Shown here in pieces: positions 20,533 to 29,754 of a stretch of DNA of 64,000 bases; position 1 is the first letter of the stretch; each line of letters begins with the position of its first letter. Source of the stretch: Candidatus Pantoea edessiphila (lineage in GTDB: Bacteria > Pseudomonadota > Gammaproteobacteria > Enterobacterales > Enterobacteriaceae); assembly GCF_002933345.1 (NCBI RefSeq), contig NZ_PDKR01000003.1, forward strand, positions 24,298 through 88,297, read 5' to 3'. The translations under genes and the position numbers were made by a program. Below the pieces are notes generated by a model that was given only the letters and a program-made list of their open reading frames with translations, was not told where the DNA came from and did no database searches.

Positions 20533-21677
20533 ATGTATTATTTACCTCCATTAGGTCTTTATATTCATATACCTTGGTGTATAAAAAAATGTTACTATTG
20601 CGATTTTAATTCACATCGATTAAAAAAAAAATATCATATGTTGATTATATACATCATGTTTTGTTAGATCTTAAAAATGATCTTCATTTAATTAATAATA
20701 GAATAATAAATACTATTTTTATTGGAGGTGGAACACCTAGTTTACTAGACATAAAATCCATAGAATTATTAATGAATGGGATCAAAGATAATTTAAATCT
20801 TAAATCAGATGTAGAAATTTCAATAGAAGTTAATCCTGGTGCTATTGAGGTTGATCTCCTGTATTTTTATAAGTTTATTGGAATTAATCGTATTTCGATA
20901 GGTGCTCAGAGTTTCAACGAACTCAATTTGAATTCTTTAGGCCGTATTCATACGTCAAAAGAAATAAGTGATACAATACATTTAATTAAAAGTGTTGGAT
21001 TTAATAACTTTAATATTGATTTAATGCATGGTTTACCAAAACAATCATTAAAAGAAGCTTTAAATGATTTAAATCAAGCTATTTTGCTTAACCCTTCTCA
21101 CATATCATGGTATCAATTGACTATTGAACCTAATACAGTGTTCAATATGATGCAAGATATTAAATTACCTAAGGATAGTATATTATGGAATATTTTTACA
21201 AAAGGACACGATTTATTAATCAATCGTGGTTATAAACAATACGAAGTTTCAAATTATTCAAAACCAAATTACCATTGTAAACATAATATCAATTATTGGT
21301 ATTTTGGTGATTATCTTGGTATTGGTTGTGGCGCTCATGGCAAGGTGACACAATTAAATGGTAAGATCATAAGAACTATAAAAACTCGTCATCCTAAAGG
21401 ATTTATGGAAGGGTTTTATCTTCATAAAAAATATTTTGTTTCTGATATCGATAAACCTTTTGAATATTTTATGAATAGATTTCGTCTAATAAAACATTTA
21501 TCTCGTAAAGAATTTGAGCTATTTACTGGTTTAAAGGAAAAAACTGTTAGATCAAATATAGATATAGCAGTGTCTTTAGGTTATATAATTGAAACAAAAA
21601 AAAATTGGAAAATTACCAAGAAGGGAAGGTTATTTCTAAATGATTTATTGGAATTATTTTTAATAAAAAATAAATGA
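20533..21677 (+). CDS. hemW: HemW-like radical-SAM haem chaperone, frameshifted at a run of ten A
   Basis: HemW, formerly called a coproporphyrinogen III oxidase-like protein, is a radical-SAM haem chaperone. The 5' part (from ATG 20533, MYYLPPLGLYIHIPWC) holds the 4Fe-4S motif C-x3-C-x2-C and reads in one frame. The rest, from about 20640 (VDYIHHVLLDL, then FIGGGTPSLL) to the normal C-terminus, is in another frame. The switch falls in A10 at 20622-20631; eleven A would restore the frame. About 340 downstream codons contain no further lesion, which suggests rescue by polymerase slippage or very recent damage. Start ATG 20521 is an alternative. Confidence 0.85.
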
Positions 21678-21789
21678 TATTAATAAAAAACAATTATTTC
21701 TTAAGATATTTTTTAAAACTTAATTCTTAAATATTATATTTATTCTTATGATTATTTTAATATAGTTCTAATACTCTATTGAAATAGAG

Positions 21790-22140
21790 TACCATATACA
21801 TGCAGTTTTTTAGTAATCAATTCAATAAATATATAATGGCATTTTTTTAGCCATGAATCATGGTAAATTAATTGAACTTTTTGAAATGAATAATCAGAAA
21901 TTATATTCTCCAATACTTAAAAAATATCATGATATATAATTCTTAGTTTTTGAATTTTCTATTTTTACCTCATTAAAATAATATCTAATTTCTAGTAAAT
22001 ATACCTCTATGCCTAAGATGCCTAAGTAATTATACTCTGACATATTAGCTAATATAATAACTCATCTCAAATATTAGCCAATCATTACTTAAATAAAATT
22101 ATTGAGTTTTAGTTAATTTTATTTTAATATGTATAAAATT
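21790..22140 (-). pseudogene. trmB: Remnant of trmB (tRNA m7G46 methyltransferase)
   Basis: No intact frame, but the minus strand in shifting frames gives pieces of TrmB in the right order: KLTKTQ (about 22105-22130), IFEMSYY at the SAM loop, LGIEVYL (about 21995-22017), then VQLIYHDSWLKKCH (compare VQLFFPDPWHKARH) and ELITKKLHVYG (about 21800-21835). Stops and frameshifts interrupt it and the C-terminus is missing. In E. coli trmB lies on the opposite strand just before mutY-yggX, the same arrangement as here. A tandem duplication (ATGCCTAAG twice, about 22010) is inside. Confidence 0.8.
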
Positions 22141-22349
22141 AATTATTTTATTTAATAGAATTATACTTTTATTATATTTTTATAAAATATTTTAATAATT
22201 AACATATATAATGTTTTGTATTATTGATATCAAATTTAATTTGTTATAAAGTGTGATGAATTAATTTATATTGATTATGAGTTTATTAAAAGGATTTTAA
22301 ATTAAAATAAATATTCTAATGAACATTTTATTTTTTTGAGAAATTAATA

Positions 22350-22583
22350 ATGAGTCGAATTATTTTTTGTAGTTTTTTAAAATGTAAAACTGAAGGATTA
22401 GATACTAAAGTTTATCCTGGTATTATTGGCAAACGTATTTATAACGAAATTTCAAAACAAGCTTGGCAAAAATGGATAAATAAACAGACGATATTAATTA
22501 ATGAGAAAAAACTTAATTTAATAAATGATAAAGATCGCAAGATATTAGAAAATGAAATGATTGATTTCTTATTTAAAAAATAA
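22350..22583 (+). CDS. yggX: YggX, Fe(II)-trafficking protein
   Basis: Small protein linked to iron handling and protection of Fe-S clusters from oxidation. 77 residues, compared with about 90 in E. coli: the N-terminal [18 protein letters not shown] with its conserved Cys, [13 protein letters not shown] and [11 protein letters not shown] are intact, but the last dozen residues are missing. Located between the trmB remnant and ruvX; mutY, its usual upstream partner, is not recognisable. Confidence 0.93.
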   Translation: MSRIIFCSFLKCKTEGLDTKVYPGIIGKRIYNEISKQAWQKWINKQTILINEKKLNLINDKDRKILENEMIDFLFKK

Positions 22584-22729
22584 TTAGTGGTTTTACAAAC
22601 TAATCATTTATATTATTTAGCTTTTTACTTTTATAACTAAAATTAATTACAACGATTTATGTAATTGTATTTTATTCTGACAATCATAAAATTATAATTT
22701 TAAGTCTAAAGTATAAGCAAAGATACAGA

Positions 22730-23176
22730 TCATTTTAATACATGATCTTCTGTCTTTAAAAAATTTACACTAAGCCAATCTTGTAAAATAATCGCAGCCG
22801 ATTTAGAATCAATGGATTTTTTTAGTAAAGAACGATATCCTCCATTTCTAAATAGTTCTGAACGTGCTTCTTTTGTACTTAATCTTTCATCTTGCATAAA
22901 AATACTAATATCAAATTTTTTATTTAAGTAATTGGCAAAATTCTTAGCATGAGAAGTAAAATATTGTTCGGTGCCATCCATGTTTAGAGGTAAACCAACT
23001 ACAATCAAACTAGGTTGCCATTCTTTTATTAATTGTTCAATTTGTCTCCTATCTGGAATTCCATTTATAGCTTTTAAAGGACTTACAGGATGTGCTGTAC
23101 CAGTAATTAATTGTCCAATTGCAACGCCAATATTTTTAATACCAAAATCAAATCCTATTATAATTTTTTTTGACAT
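22730..23176 (-). CDS. ruvX: RuvX/YqgF, RNase H-fold Holliday junction resolvase-like protein
   Basis: YqgF-family nuclease, implicated in 16S rRNA 5'-end processing and formerly proposed as an alternative resolvase. About 148 residues. The N-terminal GFDFGIKNIGVAIGQ carries the first catalytic Asp, IVVGLPLNMDGTEQ and FMQDERLSTKEA the others. ATG at 23176 overlaps the decayed yqgE stop (TGATG); an in-frame TTG one codon upstream is less likely. The coupling to yqgE is preserved although yqgE is dead. Confidence 0.93.
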   Translation of the reverse strand: MSKKIIIGFDFGIKNIGVAIGQLITGTAHPVSPLKAINGIPDRRQIEQLIKEWQPSLIVVGLPLNMDGTEQYFTSHAKNFANYLNKKFDISIFMQDERLSTKEARSELFRNGGYRSLLKKSIDSKSAAIILQDWLSVNFLKTEDHVLK

Positions 23177-23699
23177 CAAGCATGTCCCGCATAATTAGCA
23201 ATATTATGTATATTTACACCGATATTGTAGGAGTATGGAAAATAATTTTACTGCTAGCTAGCGCAGTTAACCAAGAATTAGCCATTAATTCATTTTCTAA
23301 TTATTTTTTTTAAAGCACAATAATCAAAAGGACATCATCAGGTTGTAAACTTGAACTAATAACTTCTAATATATCTTTTAATATCGTAATAATAATATTT
23401 TCAAATACATAAATACTAGTATTAAAAATATGTTGTGCAGAATGTAGTATAAATCCGCAATCTTCAGCTAATGGGCCTCCTTTAAATACTGGTTTATTAA
23501 ATTTACTAAGGTCTTTGTTATCTAAAGATAATGTTTAATTTGTTAAGTATATTTTCTATAGTTAAGTTTTTTATATACTTGTTAATAATTAATCCCATTA
23601 CTACTTTTTCGTTATGTTCACAAATATATATATAATAGAATGCTTAAAAAAAGGATCTTGTAATGAGGGGACAGCAACTAATAGGTATCTAATTATAAT
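23176..23699 (-). pseudogene. yqgE: Remnant of yqgE
   Basis: Minus-strand fragments reproduce YqgE along its length: LLVAVPSLQDPFF (about 23650-23690), then a stop; [36 protein letters not shown] (about 23440-23500); SLQPDDVLL; NSWLTA; and the exact C-terminus NYAGHA with its stop at 23176-23178. Several stops and at least two frameshifts separate them. Order gshB-yqgE-ruvX equals E. coli. YqgE has no firm function. Confidence 0.88.
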
Positions 23700-23707
23700 T
23701 CAAATAT

Positions 23708-24652
23708 TTAATGCAATATTTTTTCAATTGCATCCATTAACATAGAAGTAATAGAAATTGAAATAGCTGATTCAATTTGACATATACCAGTAGGGCTAGT
23801 TACGTTAATTTCTGTCAGTTTATTTCCAATAATATCTAATCCAACAAAAATTAATCCTCTATCTTTTAAGACAGAGCCAATATTTTTAGCAAGTTCGAAG
23901 TCATTTTTGCTTAAAGTTTGTACTTGACCTATACCACCAGTTCTAAGATTAGCCCGATTTTCACCTTTTTTGGGAATTCTAGCTAAACAATAAGGTATCG
24001 GTTCACCATTTATTATTAAAATTCTTTTGTCACCGTATTTAATATCTGGAAGGTATTTTTGTGCCATACAAAAAAGACGTCCTTCCTTAGTTAAAGTTTC
24101 AACGATAACTGAAAAATTAAGATCATTTTTTTTTATACAAAAAATAGATTTACCTCCCATATTATTTAGTGGTTTTATTACTATATCAACATTTTCTTGC
24201 CAAAATTTTTTGAGATGTTTTTTATTGCATGTAACTAAAGTGCTAGGAGCAAATTCATTAAACCATAATATATGTAATTTTTCATTACAATCTCTTAAAC
24301 TTTGTGGTTTATTTATAATAAGAGTCCCTTCTTTTTCAGCATATTCCAAAATATATGTTGAGTAAATATATTGCATATTAAATGGAGGATCTTTACGCAT
24401 CAAGATAACGTCAAGATCAGAAAGTTTAATATTTTGTTTTTTACCAAGATTATACCAATTGTCATAATTTTTTTTTACATTTAATAAATATGTATTTGCA
24501 TAAGCTTTACCCTCGTAAATATAGAGATCATTTATTTCCATATAATAAATTTCATAATCTCGTTTTTGTGCTTCTAATAACATCGCAAATGTACTATCTT
24601 TTTTTATATTAATAGAAGAAATTGGATCCATTAATATACCAAGTTTAACCAT
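23708..24652 (-). CDS. gshB: Glutathione synthetase
   Basis: ATP-grasp ligase joining gamma-glutamylcysteine and glycine. 314 residues (about 316 in E. coli). It begins MVKLGILMDPISSINIKKDS, with LMRKDPPFNMQYIYSTYIL in the N-domain, IIKPLNNMGGKSIF-type ATP-grasp residues (about 155-168), ARIPKKGENRANLRTGG and the C-terminal FVGLDIIGNKLTEINVTSPTG that binds Mg. It heads the gshB-(yqgE)-ruvX unit. Whether gshA is present cannot be told from this window. Confidence 0.97.
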   Translation of the reverse strand: MVKLGILMDPISSINIKKDSTFAMLLEAQKRDYEIYYMEINDLYIYEGKAYANTYLLNVKKNYDNWYNLGKKQNIKLSDLDVILMRKDPPFNMQYIYSTYILEYAEKEGTLIINKPQSLRDCNEKLHILWFNEFAPSTLVTCNKKHLKKFWQENVDIVIKPLNNMGGKSIFCIKKNDLNFSVIVETLTKEGRLFCMAQKYLPDIKYGDKRILIINGEPIPYCLARIPKKGENRANLRTGGIGQVQTLSKNDFELAKNIGSVLKDRGLIFVGLDIIGNKLTEINVTSPTGICQIESAISISITSMLMDAIEKILH

Positions 24653-24999
24653 TATTATCTCCTTAAAGAAATTTTACTATAATTTAATTTTATGATAGGT
24701 TATATAATGAATAATCCATTGATTGATTATTTCCTAATAATTTTAGGAAATGATTAAAATAATAAATATTTATATGATTCTAAAATTTCTTAAATTAAGA
24801 GTTAAATTTATAATATTTTAATTAATATTATTAACTTAATAATATTAATCTTGGTTCTTTATTAAAAATAAAATATACATCAAGATATTAGATGTTAACC
24901 TAATTATTTAATAGAGAATGATTATATATATATTTCTTAGAATAATTTTATTAATTATTATGTAAATAATTAATAAAATATAAATTTATAGATTATGCT
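24653..24999. other. Spacer between hemB and gshB with a hairpin
   Basis: About 350 bases without a gene. A 12-base stem (24726-24737 with 24743-24754, one G-U pair, 5-base loop) containing TTCCTAA/TTAGGAA could end hemB transcription. The rsmE gene that precedes gshB in E. coli left no trace I could read. Confidence 0.45.
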
Positions 25000-25977
25000 T
25001 TAAATTATTTTTTTTTCAGCAAGATCAAGCGTAAAGTAACTAAAAATAATATCAGCACCAGCTCTTCTTATTGAACCTAAACTTTCTAATATTGCTTTAT
25101 ATTCATTTATTGCGCCTGCTTTAGCCGCAAATTTAATCATAGAATATTCTCCGCTTACTTGATATGCACTTAATGGCAATTGTGTTTTTCCCCGTATATC
25201 ACGCAAGATATCAAGATAAGCACCAGCTGGTTTTACCATTAGGACGTCTGCACCTTCATTAATATCAATTAAAGACTCTCTAATAGCCTCTCTTCTATTC
25301 ATTGGATTTATTTGGTAAGTATTTCGATCTCCTGTAATATTAATTCCAGTAGCTTCTCGGAATGGACCATAAAAAGAAGATGCAAATTTAGTAGAGTAAG
25401 AAATTATTGCTGTTTGATTAAACCCAGATAAATCTAGTGCCTTACGTATATTCTTTACCTGTCCATCCATAGAAGCAGACGGTGCAACAAAATCAGCTCC
25501 TGCTGCTGTTGCTACAACTGCTTGTTTACACATATTGATTAACGTTTGATCATTATCAACTGTATTATTACGTATTACTCCACAGTGTCCGTGATCAGTA
25601 TATTGGCAAAAACATATGTCTGATATTAAGATTATTTCTGGTACAGTATTTTTGCATATACGAATAATACGTGCTATTAGACCGTTTTCATTCCATGTAT
25701 CACTTCCTAAGCTATCTAATTTATGAGAGATACCAAATAATAATACCATATTAATACCTGCTTTAGCTATTCGTTCAATTTCATACGGTAACTTTTTTTC
25801 AGGGATACGCATTATTCCTGGCATAGTTTTTATTTCTTTGTAATCATGTAAATTTTCTTCAACGAAAATCGGAAAAACTAACTTGTCTAAGTTTAGATTA
25901 CATTCTTGAAAAATTTTACGCATTAAAACATTAACACGTAACCTTCTTGGACGTTTGTCTATATTAATCATTTTCAT
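25000..25977 (-). CDS. hemB: Delta-aminolevulinic acid dehydratase (porphobilinogen synthase)
   Basis: Condenses two aminolevulinate molecules to porphobilinogen in haem synthesis. 325 residues. The zinc site [14 protein letters not shown] (about 118-131), the first catalytic Lys in [14 protein letters not shown] and the Schiff-base Lys in [12 protein letters not shown] are all intact. Alone on its strand, upstream of gshB. Its presence together with hemW points to retained haem metabolism. Confidence 0.97.
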   Translation of the reverse strand: MKMINIDKRPRRLRVNVLMRKIFQECNLNLDKLVFPIFVEENLHDYKEIKTMPGIMRIPEKKLPYEIERIAKAGINMVLLFGISHKLDSLGSDTWNENGLIARIIRICKNTVPEIILISDICFCQYTDHGHCGVIRNNTVDNDQTLINMCKQAVVATAAGADFVAPSASMDGQVKNIRKALDLSGFNQTAIISYSTKFASSFYGPFREATGINITGDRNTYQINPMNRREAIRESLIDINEGADVLMVKPAGAYLDILRDIRGKTQLPLSAYQVSGEYSMIKFAAKAGAINEYKAILESLGSIRRAGADIIFSYFTLDLAEKKII

Positions 25978-26138
25978 TATAATATTTGTTATTATTTTAG
26001 AAATTAGTTGTTATTAATAATTTTTGTTTTTTATGAAAGCGTTATATTTATTACAAATAAATTTAATTATTTTTATATCTTATAAAAATAATTAAATAAT
26101 ATTTTACTAATGTGTTTATAGTAAATTTTACGAAATTT

Positions 26139-26732
26139 TCATTTAATTAGATTATTTTTAACCATAAATAAAGAATAAGTTACCTTTCCAGCTGTTTTTT
26201 TATGATATAAAGTCCAATTATTTGGTATATAATTTATTATATTAGTTGATTTTTTTTCAATATATACAAATGAATTATTACTTATCCATTGTTTCTTTTC
26301 TAATAAAAATATAGTCTTATCTAATAAATTACTATTAAATGGTGGATCAATAAATATTATGTTAAATGGTTTACCCTTGTTATTTTCAAGCCAAAACAGG
26401 GTGTCTGTATGAATGATTTTGCCATTATTTGATTTAAATCTTTTTAAATTCATCTCTAGTTGTTTTACTAAATAATTTTTTATCTCTAACATAGTCACAA
26501 AATTTGCATAACGAGATAATGCTTCAAATCCGAGTGATCCGCTCCCTGTAAAACAATCAAGACAATTTGCATTTTTGATCATAGGGTTTAACCAATTGAA
26601 TAAAGTTTCACGCATACGATCTGTAGTAGGATGTAATCCATAACTATTTAATACTGGTAGTTTGTGCCGACGCCACTGTCCCGCAATAATGCGAATAGAT
26701 CCTGAACGATAATTACTATAAAACTTTTTCAT
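26139..26732 (-). CDS. rsmD: 16S rRNA m2G966 methyltransferase RsmD
   Basis: SAM-dependent methyltransferase modifying G966 of 16S rRNA. 197 residues. It shows RIIAGQWRRHKLPV, PTTDRMRETLFNWL, the SAM loop LDCFTGSGSLGFEALSR (about 60-76) and the catalytic IFIDPPFN. Divergent from ftsY exactly as in E. coli. Confidence 0.96.
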   Translation of the reverse strand: MKKFYSNYRSGSIRIIAGQWRRHKLPVLNSYGLHPTTDRMRETLFNWLNPMIKNANCLDCFTGSGSLGFEALSRYANFVTMLEIKNYLVKQLEMNLKRFKSNNGKIIHTDTLFWLENNKGKPFNIIFIDPPFNSNLLDKTIFLLEKKQWISNNSFVYIEKKSTNIINYIPNNWTLYHKKTAGKVTYSLFMVKNNLIK

Positions 26733-26903
26733 TAAAATATTTATATGATATGATAAAATAATAGTGATATTAAAATAACTTTCTTAAAAAAATAAATATT
26801 AAATTATTATTAAGTATGTTATCTATTGTTTTTATAATAAAATTTCACGCTTAGTTAATTGTAAAAAAATAAGTCAAAATATCATAGGAAAATCAAAAAT
26901 ATA

Positions 26904-28214
26904 ATGACAAAAAAGAAAAACAATTCTTTTTTTTCTTGGTTAAAATTAAAAAAAGAAAAAAAAGATGAGGCAGAAAAAATATCTTTGATTGAACAAGAAA
27001 AAAATAATTCAAATACAAATCAAAATGATTTTTTATTTAATAATAACATAAAAACAGATAAAAAAATAATAAATGATCAAATACAAAAAAAGTCTTCACT
27101 AATAACTGAAGGTACTGAAAATAAAAAAATTAAAACTAATCAGGAAATTGATAATAATCTAAATTTTAAAAAGGAACTTTCAGAAGATATTTTTAATGCA
27201 AGTTCTACCAATAAATTTAATAAATCAATTAGTAATAACAGTATTGATACATTAAATAATAAGTTTCGTAATGTTAATATACAAAATAATTTAAAAAAAC
27301 AACATGAAGGATTGTTTACACGATTAAAAAACAGTCTAACAAAAACTCGTCAAAATTTAACATTAAATTTAATTAATTTATTTAAAAAAAAATCAGTAGA
27401 TAAAGAATTGTTTGATAAAATAGAAGAGCAGTTATTGATTGCTGATGTTGGAATAGAAACTACTAAAATGATTATCAATAACATATCTCATCAAGCAAAA
27501 TTTAAAAGCATATGTGATACAAAAGATATTTATATTTTATTAAAAAATGAACTAGCCAATATACTTACCGGGATAGATATTCCATTAGAAATAAAAAACA
27601 AAAAACCTTTTGTTATATTAATGGTAGGAGTTAATGGTGTTGGAAAAACAACTACTATTGGTAAACTATCTTATCAATATAATAAATTAGGTAAATCAGT
27701 TATTTTAGCTGCCGGGGATACTTTCCGGGCTGCTGCAATTGAGCAATTGCAATTTTGGGGGGAAACAAATAAAGTTCCTGTAATTGCACAACATAAAAGA
27801 GCAGATTCTGCTTCAGTGATTTTTGATGCGATAAAAGCTGCAAAATCTCGTGAAACTGACATAGTAATTGCAGATAGTTCTGGTCGTCTTCATAACAAAT
27901 TACATTTAATGGAAGAATTAAAGAAAACTATTAGAGTAATCAAAAAAATAGATGGATCTGCACCCCACGAAATAATGTTAATTATAGATGCTAATACAGG
28001 ACAAAATGCTGTTATTCAAGCTAAATCTTTTTATGAATTCATAAAACCCACAGGAATTACAATTACTAAATTAGATGGTACTGCTAAAGGCGGAGTTATT
28101 TTTTCAATAGCTAATCAACTATCTATACCTATCAGATATATTTGTATTGGGGAAAGTAGAGAAGATATAAGAACTTTCAAATCTATAGATTTTATTGAAG
28201 CATTATTTTCTTAA
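26904..28214 (+). CDS. ftsY: Signal recognition particle receptor FtsY
   Basis: SRP receptor GTPase delivering ribosome-nascent chains to SecYEG. 436 residues. The N-terminal A region (about 1-130) is Lys/Asn-rich and low in complexity, shorter and less acidic than in E. coli. The N domain and G domain follow: G1 GVNGVGKTTTIGK, DTFRAAAIEQL, G4 TKLDGTAKGG. The G3 motif reads DSSGR at 324-328 instead of the nearly invariant DTAGR. ftsE and ftsX, its operon partners, are absent. Confidence 0.97.
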   Translation: MTKKKNNSFFSWLKLKKEKKDEAEKISLIEQEKNNSNTNQNDFLFNNNIKTDKKIINDQIQKKSSLITEGTENKKIKTNQEIDNNLNFKKELSEDIFNASSTNKFNKSISNNSIDTLNNKFRNVNIQNNLKKQHEGLFTRLKNSLTKTRQNLTLNLINLFKKKSVDKELFDKIEEQLLIADVGIETTKMIINNISHQAKFKSICDTKDIYILLKNELANILTGIDIPLEIKNKKPFVILMVGVNGVGKTTTIGKLSYQYNKLGKSVILAAGDTFRAAAIEQLQFWGETNKVPVIAQHKRADSASVIFDAIKAAKSRETDIVIADSSGRLHNKLHLMEELKKTIRVIKKIDGSAPHEIMLIIDANTGQNAVIQAKSFYEFIKPTGITITKLDGTAKGGVIFSIANQLSIPIRYICIGESREDIRTFKSIDFIEALFS

Positions 28215-28629
28215 AAAATATTAAAGAAAATAAATTAAATATTTGTTAATAAAAAGTGTTATCATCAAGGCTTACAATGATAATTTATATGATTTATTAA
28301 TCATATAAATTAATTATAAATTCAAAGAAGATACTTAAAATATACCTACTAATGATGTAGTACCTTAAAAAAATAACGTAAGGTAATACATATGAATTAT
28401 GTTTTATTATATATGTAATATAATAATTAATTTATAATTTGTTATATAAAGATAATAATTATGACTAATTACATTTTTTTAATATCATTCCAATAATAAA
28501 AATGTTATCTAAGTAACTTAAATTAAAGATAGTTGTGCAACAACCTAAACATATTTAAAGATATTTAATCATTTTATAAAAAAATTATATTAATTAATGC
28601 AATTATATTACAATATTAAAGGAGTTTGA
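28215..28629. other. Spacer left by loss of ftsEX
   Basis: 415 bases between ftsY and rpoH where E. coli has ftsE and ftsX. No ABC ATPase or permease motif remains. A hairpin occurs at 28281-28312. The rpoH ribosome binding site AAAGGAG lies just before 28630. Confidence 0.5.
28281..28312 (+). terminator. Perfect 14-base-pair A+T hairpin after ftsY
   Basis: Arms 28281-28294 and 28299-28312 are exact reverse complements around the loop TATT. It lies 67 bases after the ftsY stop and is the likely transcript end, although no run of T follows. Its core, TATGATTTATTAATCATA, is repeated exactly at 63754-63771. Confidence 0.45.
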
Positions 28630-29487
28630 ATGATAAAAAAAACACAAGCTATAACTTTCGCTCCATTAGGTAATTTAGAATCTTATATTCAGGCTGCAAA
28701 TATACTACCTATGTTATCAGCAGAACAAGAAAAAATTTTAGCTAAACAATTACACTATCATGGAGATTTAGAATCAGCCAAGATATTAATTCTATCTCAT
28801 TTACGTTTTGTCGTCCATATAGCTCGTAACTATTCTGGATATGGGTTACCGCAAGCTGATCTAATACAAGAAGGAAATATTGGATTAATGAAAGCCGTAA
28901 GAAGATTTAATCCTGAAGTTGGTGTGCGATTAGTTTCTTTTGCTGTCCATTGGATTAAGGCTGAAATTCATGAATATGTTTTACGTAATTGGCGTATTGT
29001 AAAAGTAGCGACCACAAAAGCACAACGTAAGCTATTCTTTAATCTTAGAAAGAGTAAAAAACATTTGGGATGGTTTAACCAAAATGAAGTAGAAATGGTA
29101 GCACGGGAATTAGGAGTAAGTAGTAAAGATGTCCGTGAAATGGAATCTCGTATGGCTGCTCAAGACATGACTTTTGATTTATGTAATAATGATGAAAATA
29201 ATGAAGATAAATCTATGGCACCAGTACTTTATCTTCAAGATAAAAGTTCTGATTTTGCTAATGGTATTGAAGAAAATAACTGGGAATTACATGCAGCAGA
29301 TAAATTAAGTTACGCATTAGAAAGTTTAGATGAGCGTAGTAGGCATATTATACGCACTCGTTGGCTTGAAGAGGATAGTAAAACAACACTTCAAGAACTA
29401 GCTAATAAATACGGAGTTTCAGCCGAACGCGTGCGTCAACTTGAAAAAAATGCCATGAAAAAACTTAGACTAGCAATTGAGTCATGA
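28630..29487 (+). CDS. rpoH: RNA polymerase sigma-32 (heat shock)
   Basis: Sigma factor for chaperone and protease genes. 285 residues. Region 2 shows [25 protein letters not shown] and [14 protein letters not shown]. The RpoH box [13 protein letters not shown] (about 132-144), diagnostic for sigma-32, is intact, and region 4.2 ends [17 protein letters not shown]. Downstream of ftsY as in E. coli once ftsEX is removed. An AAAGGAG site precedes the ATG. Confidence 0.98.
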   Translation: MIKKTQAITFAPLGNLESYIQAANILPMLSAEQEKILAKQLHYHGDLESAKILILSHLRFVVHIARNYSGYGLPQADLIQEGNIGLMKAVRRFNPEVGVRLVSFAVHWIKAEIHEYVLRNWRIVKVATTKAQRKLFFNLRKSKKHLGWFNQNEVEMVARELGVSSKDVREMESRMAAQDMTFDLCNNDENNEDKSMAPVLYLQDKSSDFANGIEENNWELHAADKLSYALESLDERSRHIIRTRWLEEDSKTTLQELANKYGVSAERVRQLEKNAMKKLRLAIES

Positions 29488-29494
29488 AAATTAC

Positions 29495-29523
29495 AAGATT
29501 ATTATTATAGTAATCTTTTTTTA
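29495..29523 (+). terminator. Intrinsic terminator of rpoH
   Basis: AAGATTA (29495-29501) and TAATCTT (29511-29517) form a stem, followed at once by a run of T on the plus strand. It starts 8 bases after the rpoH stop. Confidence 0.65.
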
Positions 29524-29624
29524 AGTATTAAATATTCATTAATATGATGTTAATTGGAAAAAAAAGATATTTTTAAAACTCAGTCTTTTATATCAATTAT
29601 CAAAATAATAAGAGTCTATTCAAA

Positions 29625-29662
29625 ATTATTTTTACTAAAAAATATTATTTTTACTAAAAAAT
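29625..29662. repeat. 19-base perfect tandem duplication
   Basis: ATTATTTTTACTAAAAAAT occurs twice without a gap (29625-29643 and 29644-29662) in the spacer between the convergent genes rpoH and yhgN. It looks like a recent slippage or duplication event. Confidence 0.85.
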
Positions 29663-29664
29663 CA

Positions 29665-29693
29665 TATTATAGATATTTAAAATATCTATAATA
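29665..29693 (-). terminator. Palindrome downstream of yhgN
   Basis: Arms 29665-29678 and 29680-29693 are exact reverse complements separated by one base, so about 12 pairs can form around a small loop. It lies 62 bases beyond the yhgN stop on the minus strand and is a candidate terminator. Confidence 0.4.
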
Positions 29694-29754
29694 GATAAAA
29701 AATATATTACCTAATATTGTAATTGCTTTTTAATTCAATTAAAATTTAATTAAA

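Noticed and set aside
21853..21939. 28-codon plus-strand frame between hemW and yggX as a small gene
   Set aside because: The opposite strand of the same stretch encodes the clear TrmB remnant VQLIYHDSWLKKCH, so the short frame is incidental.
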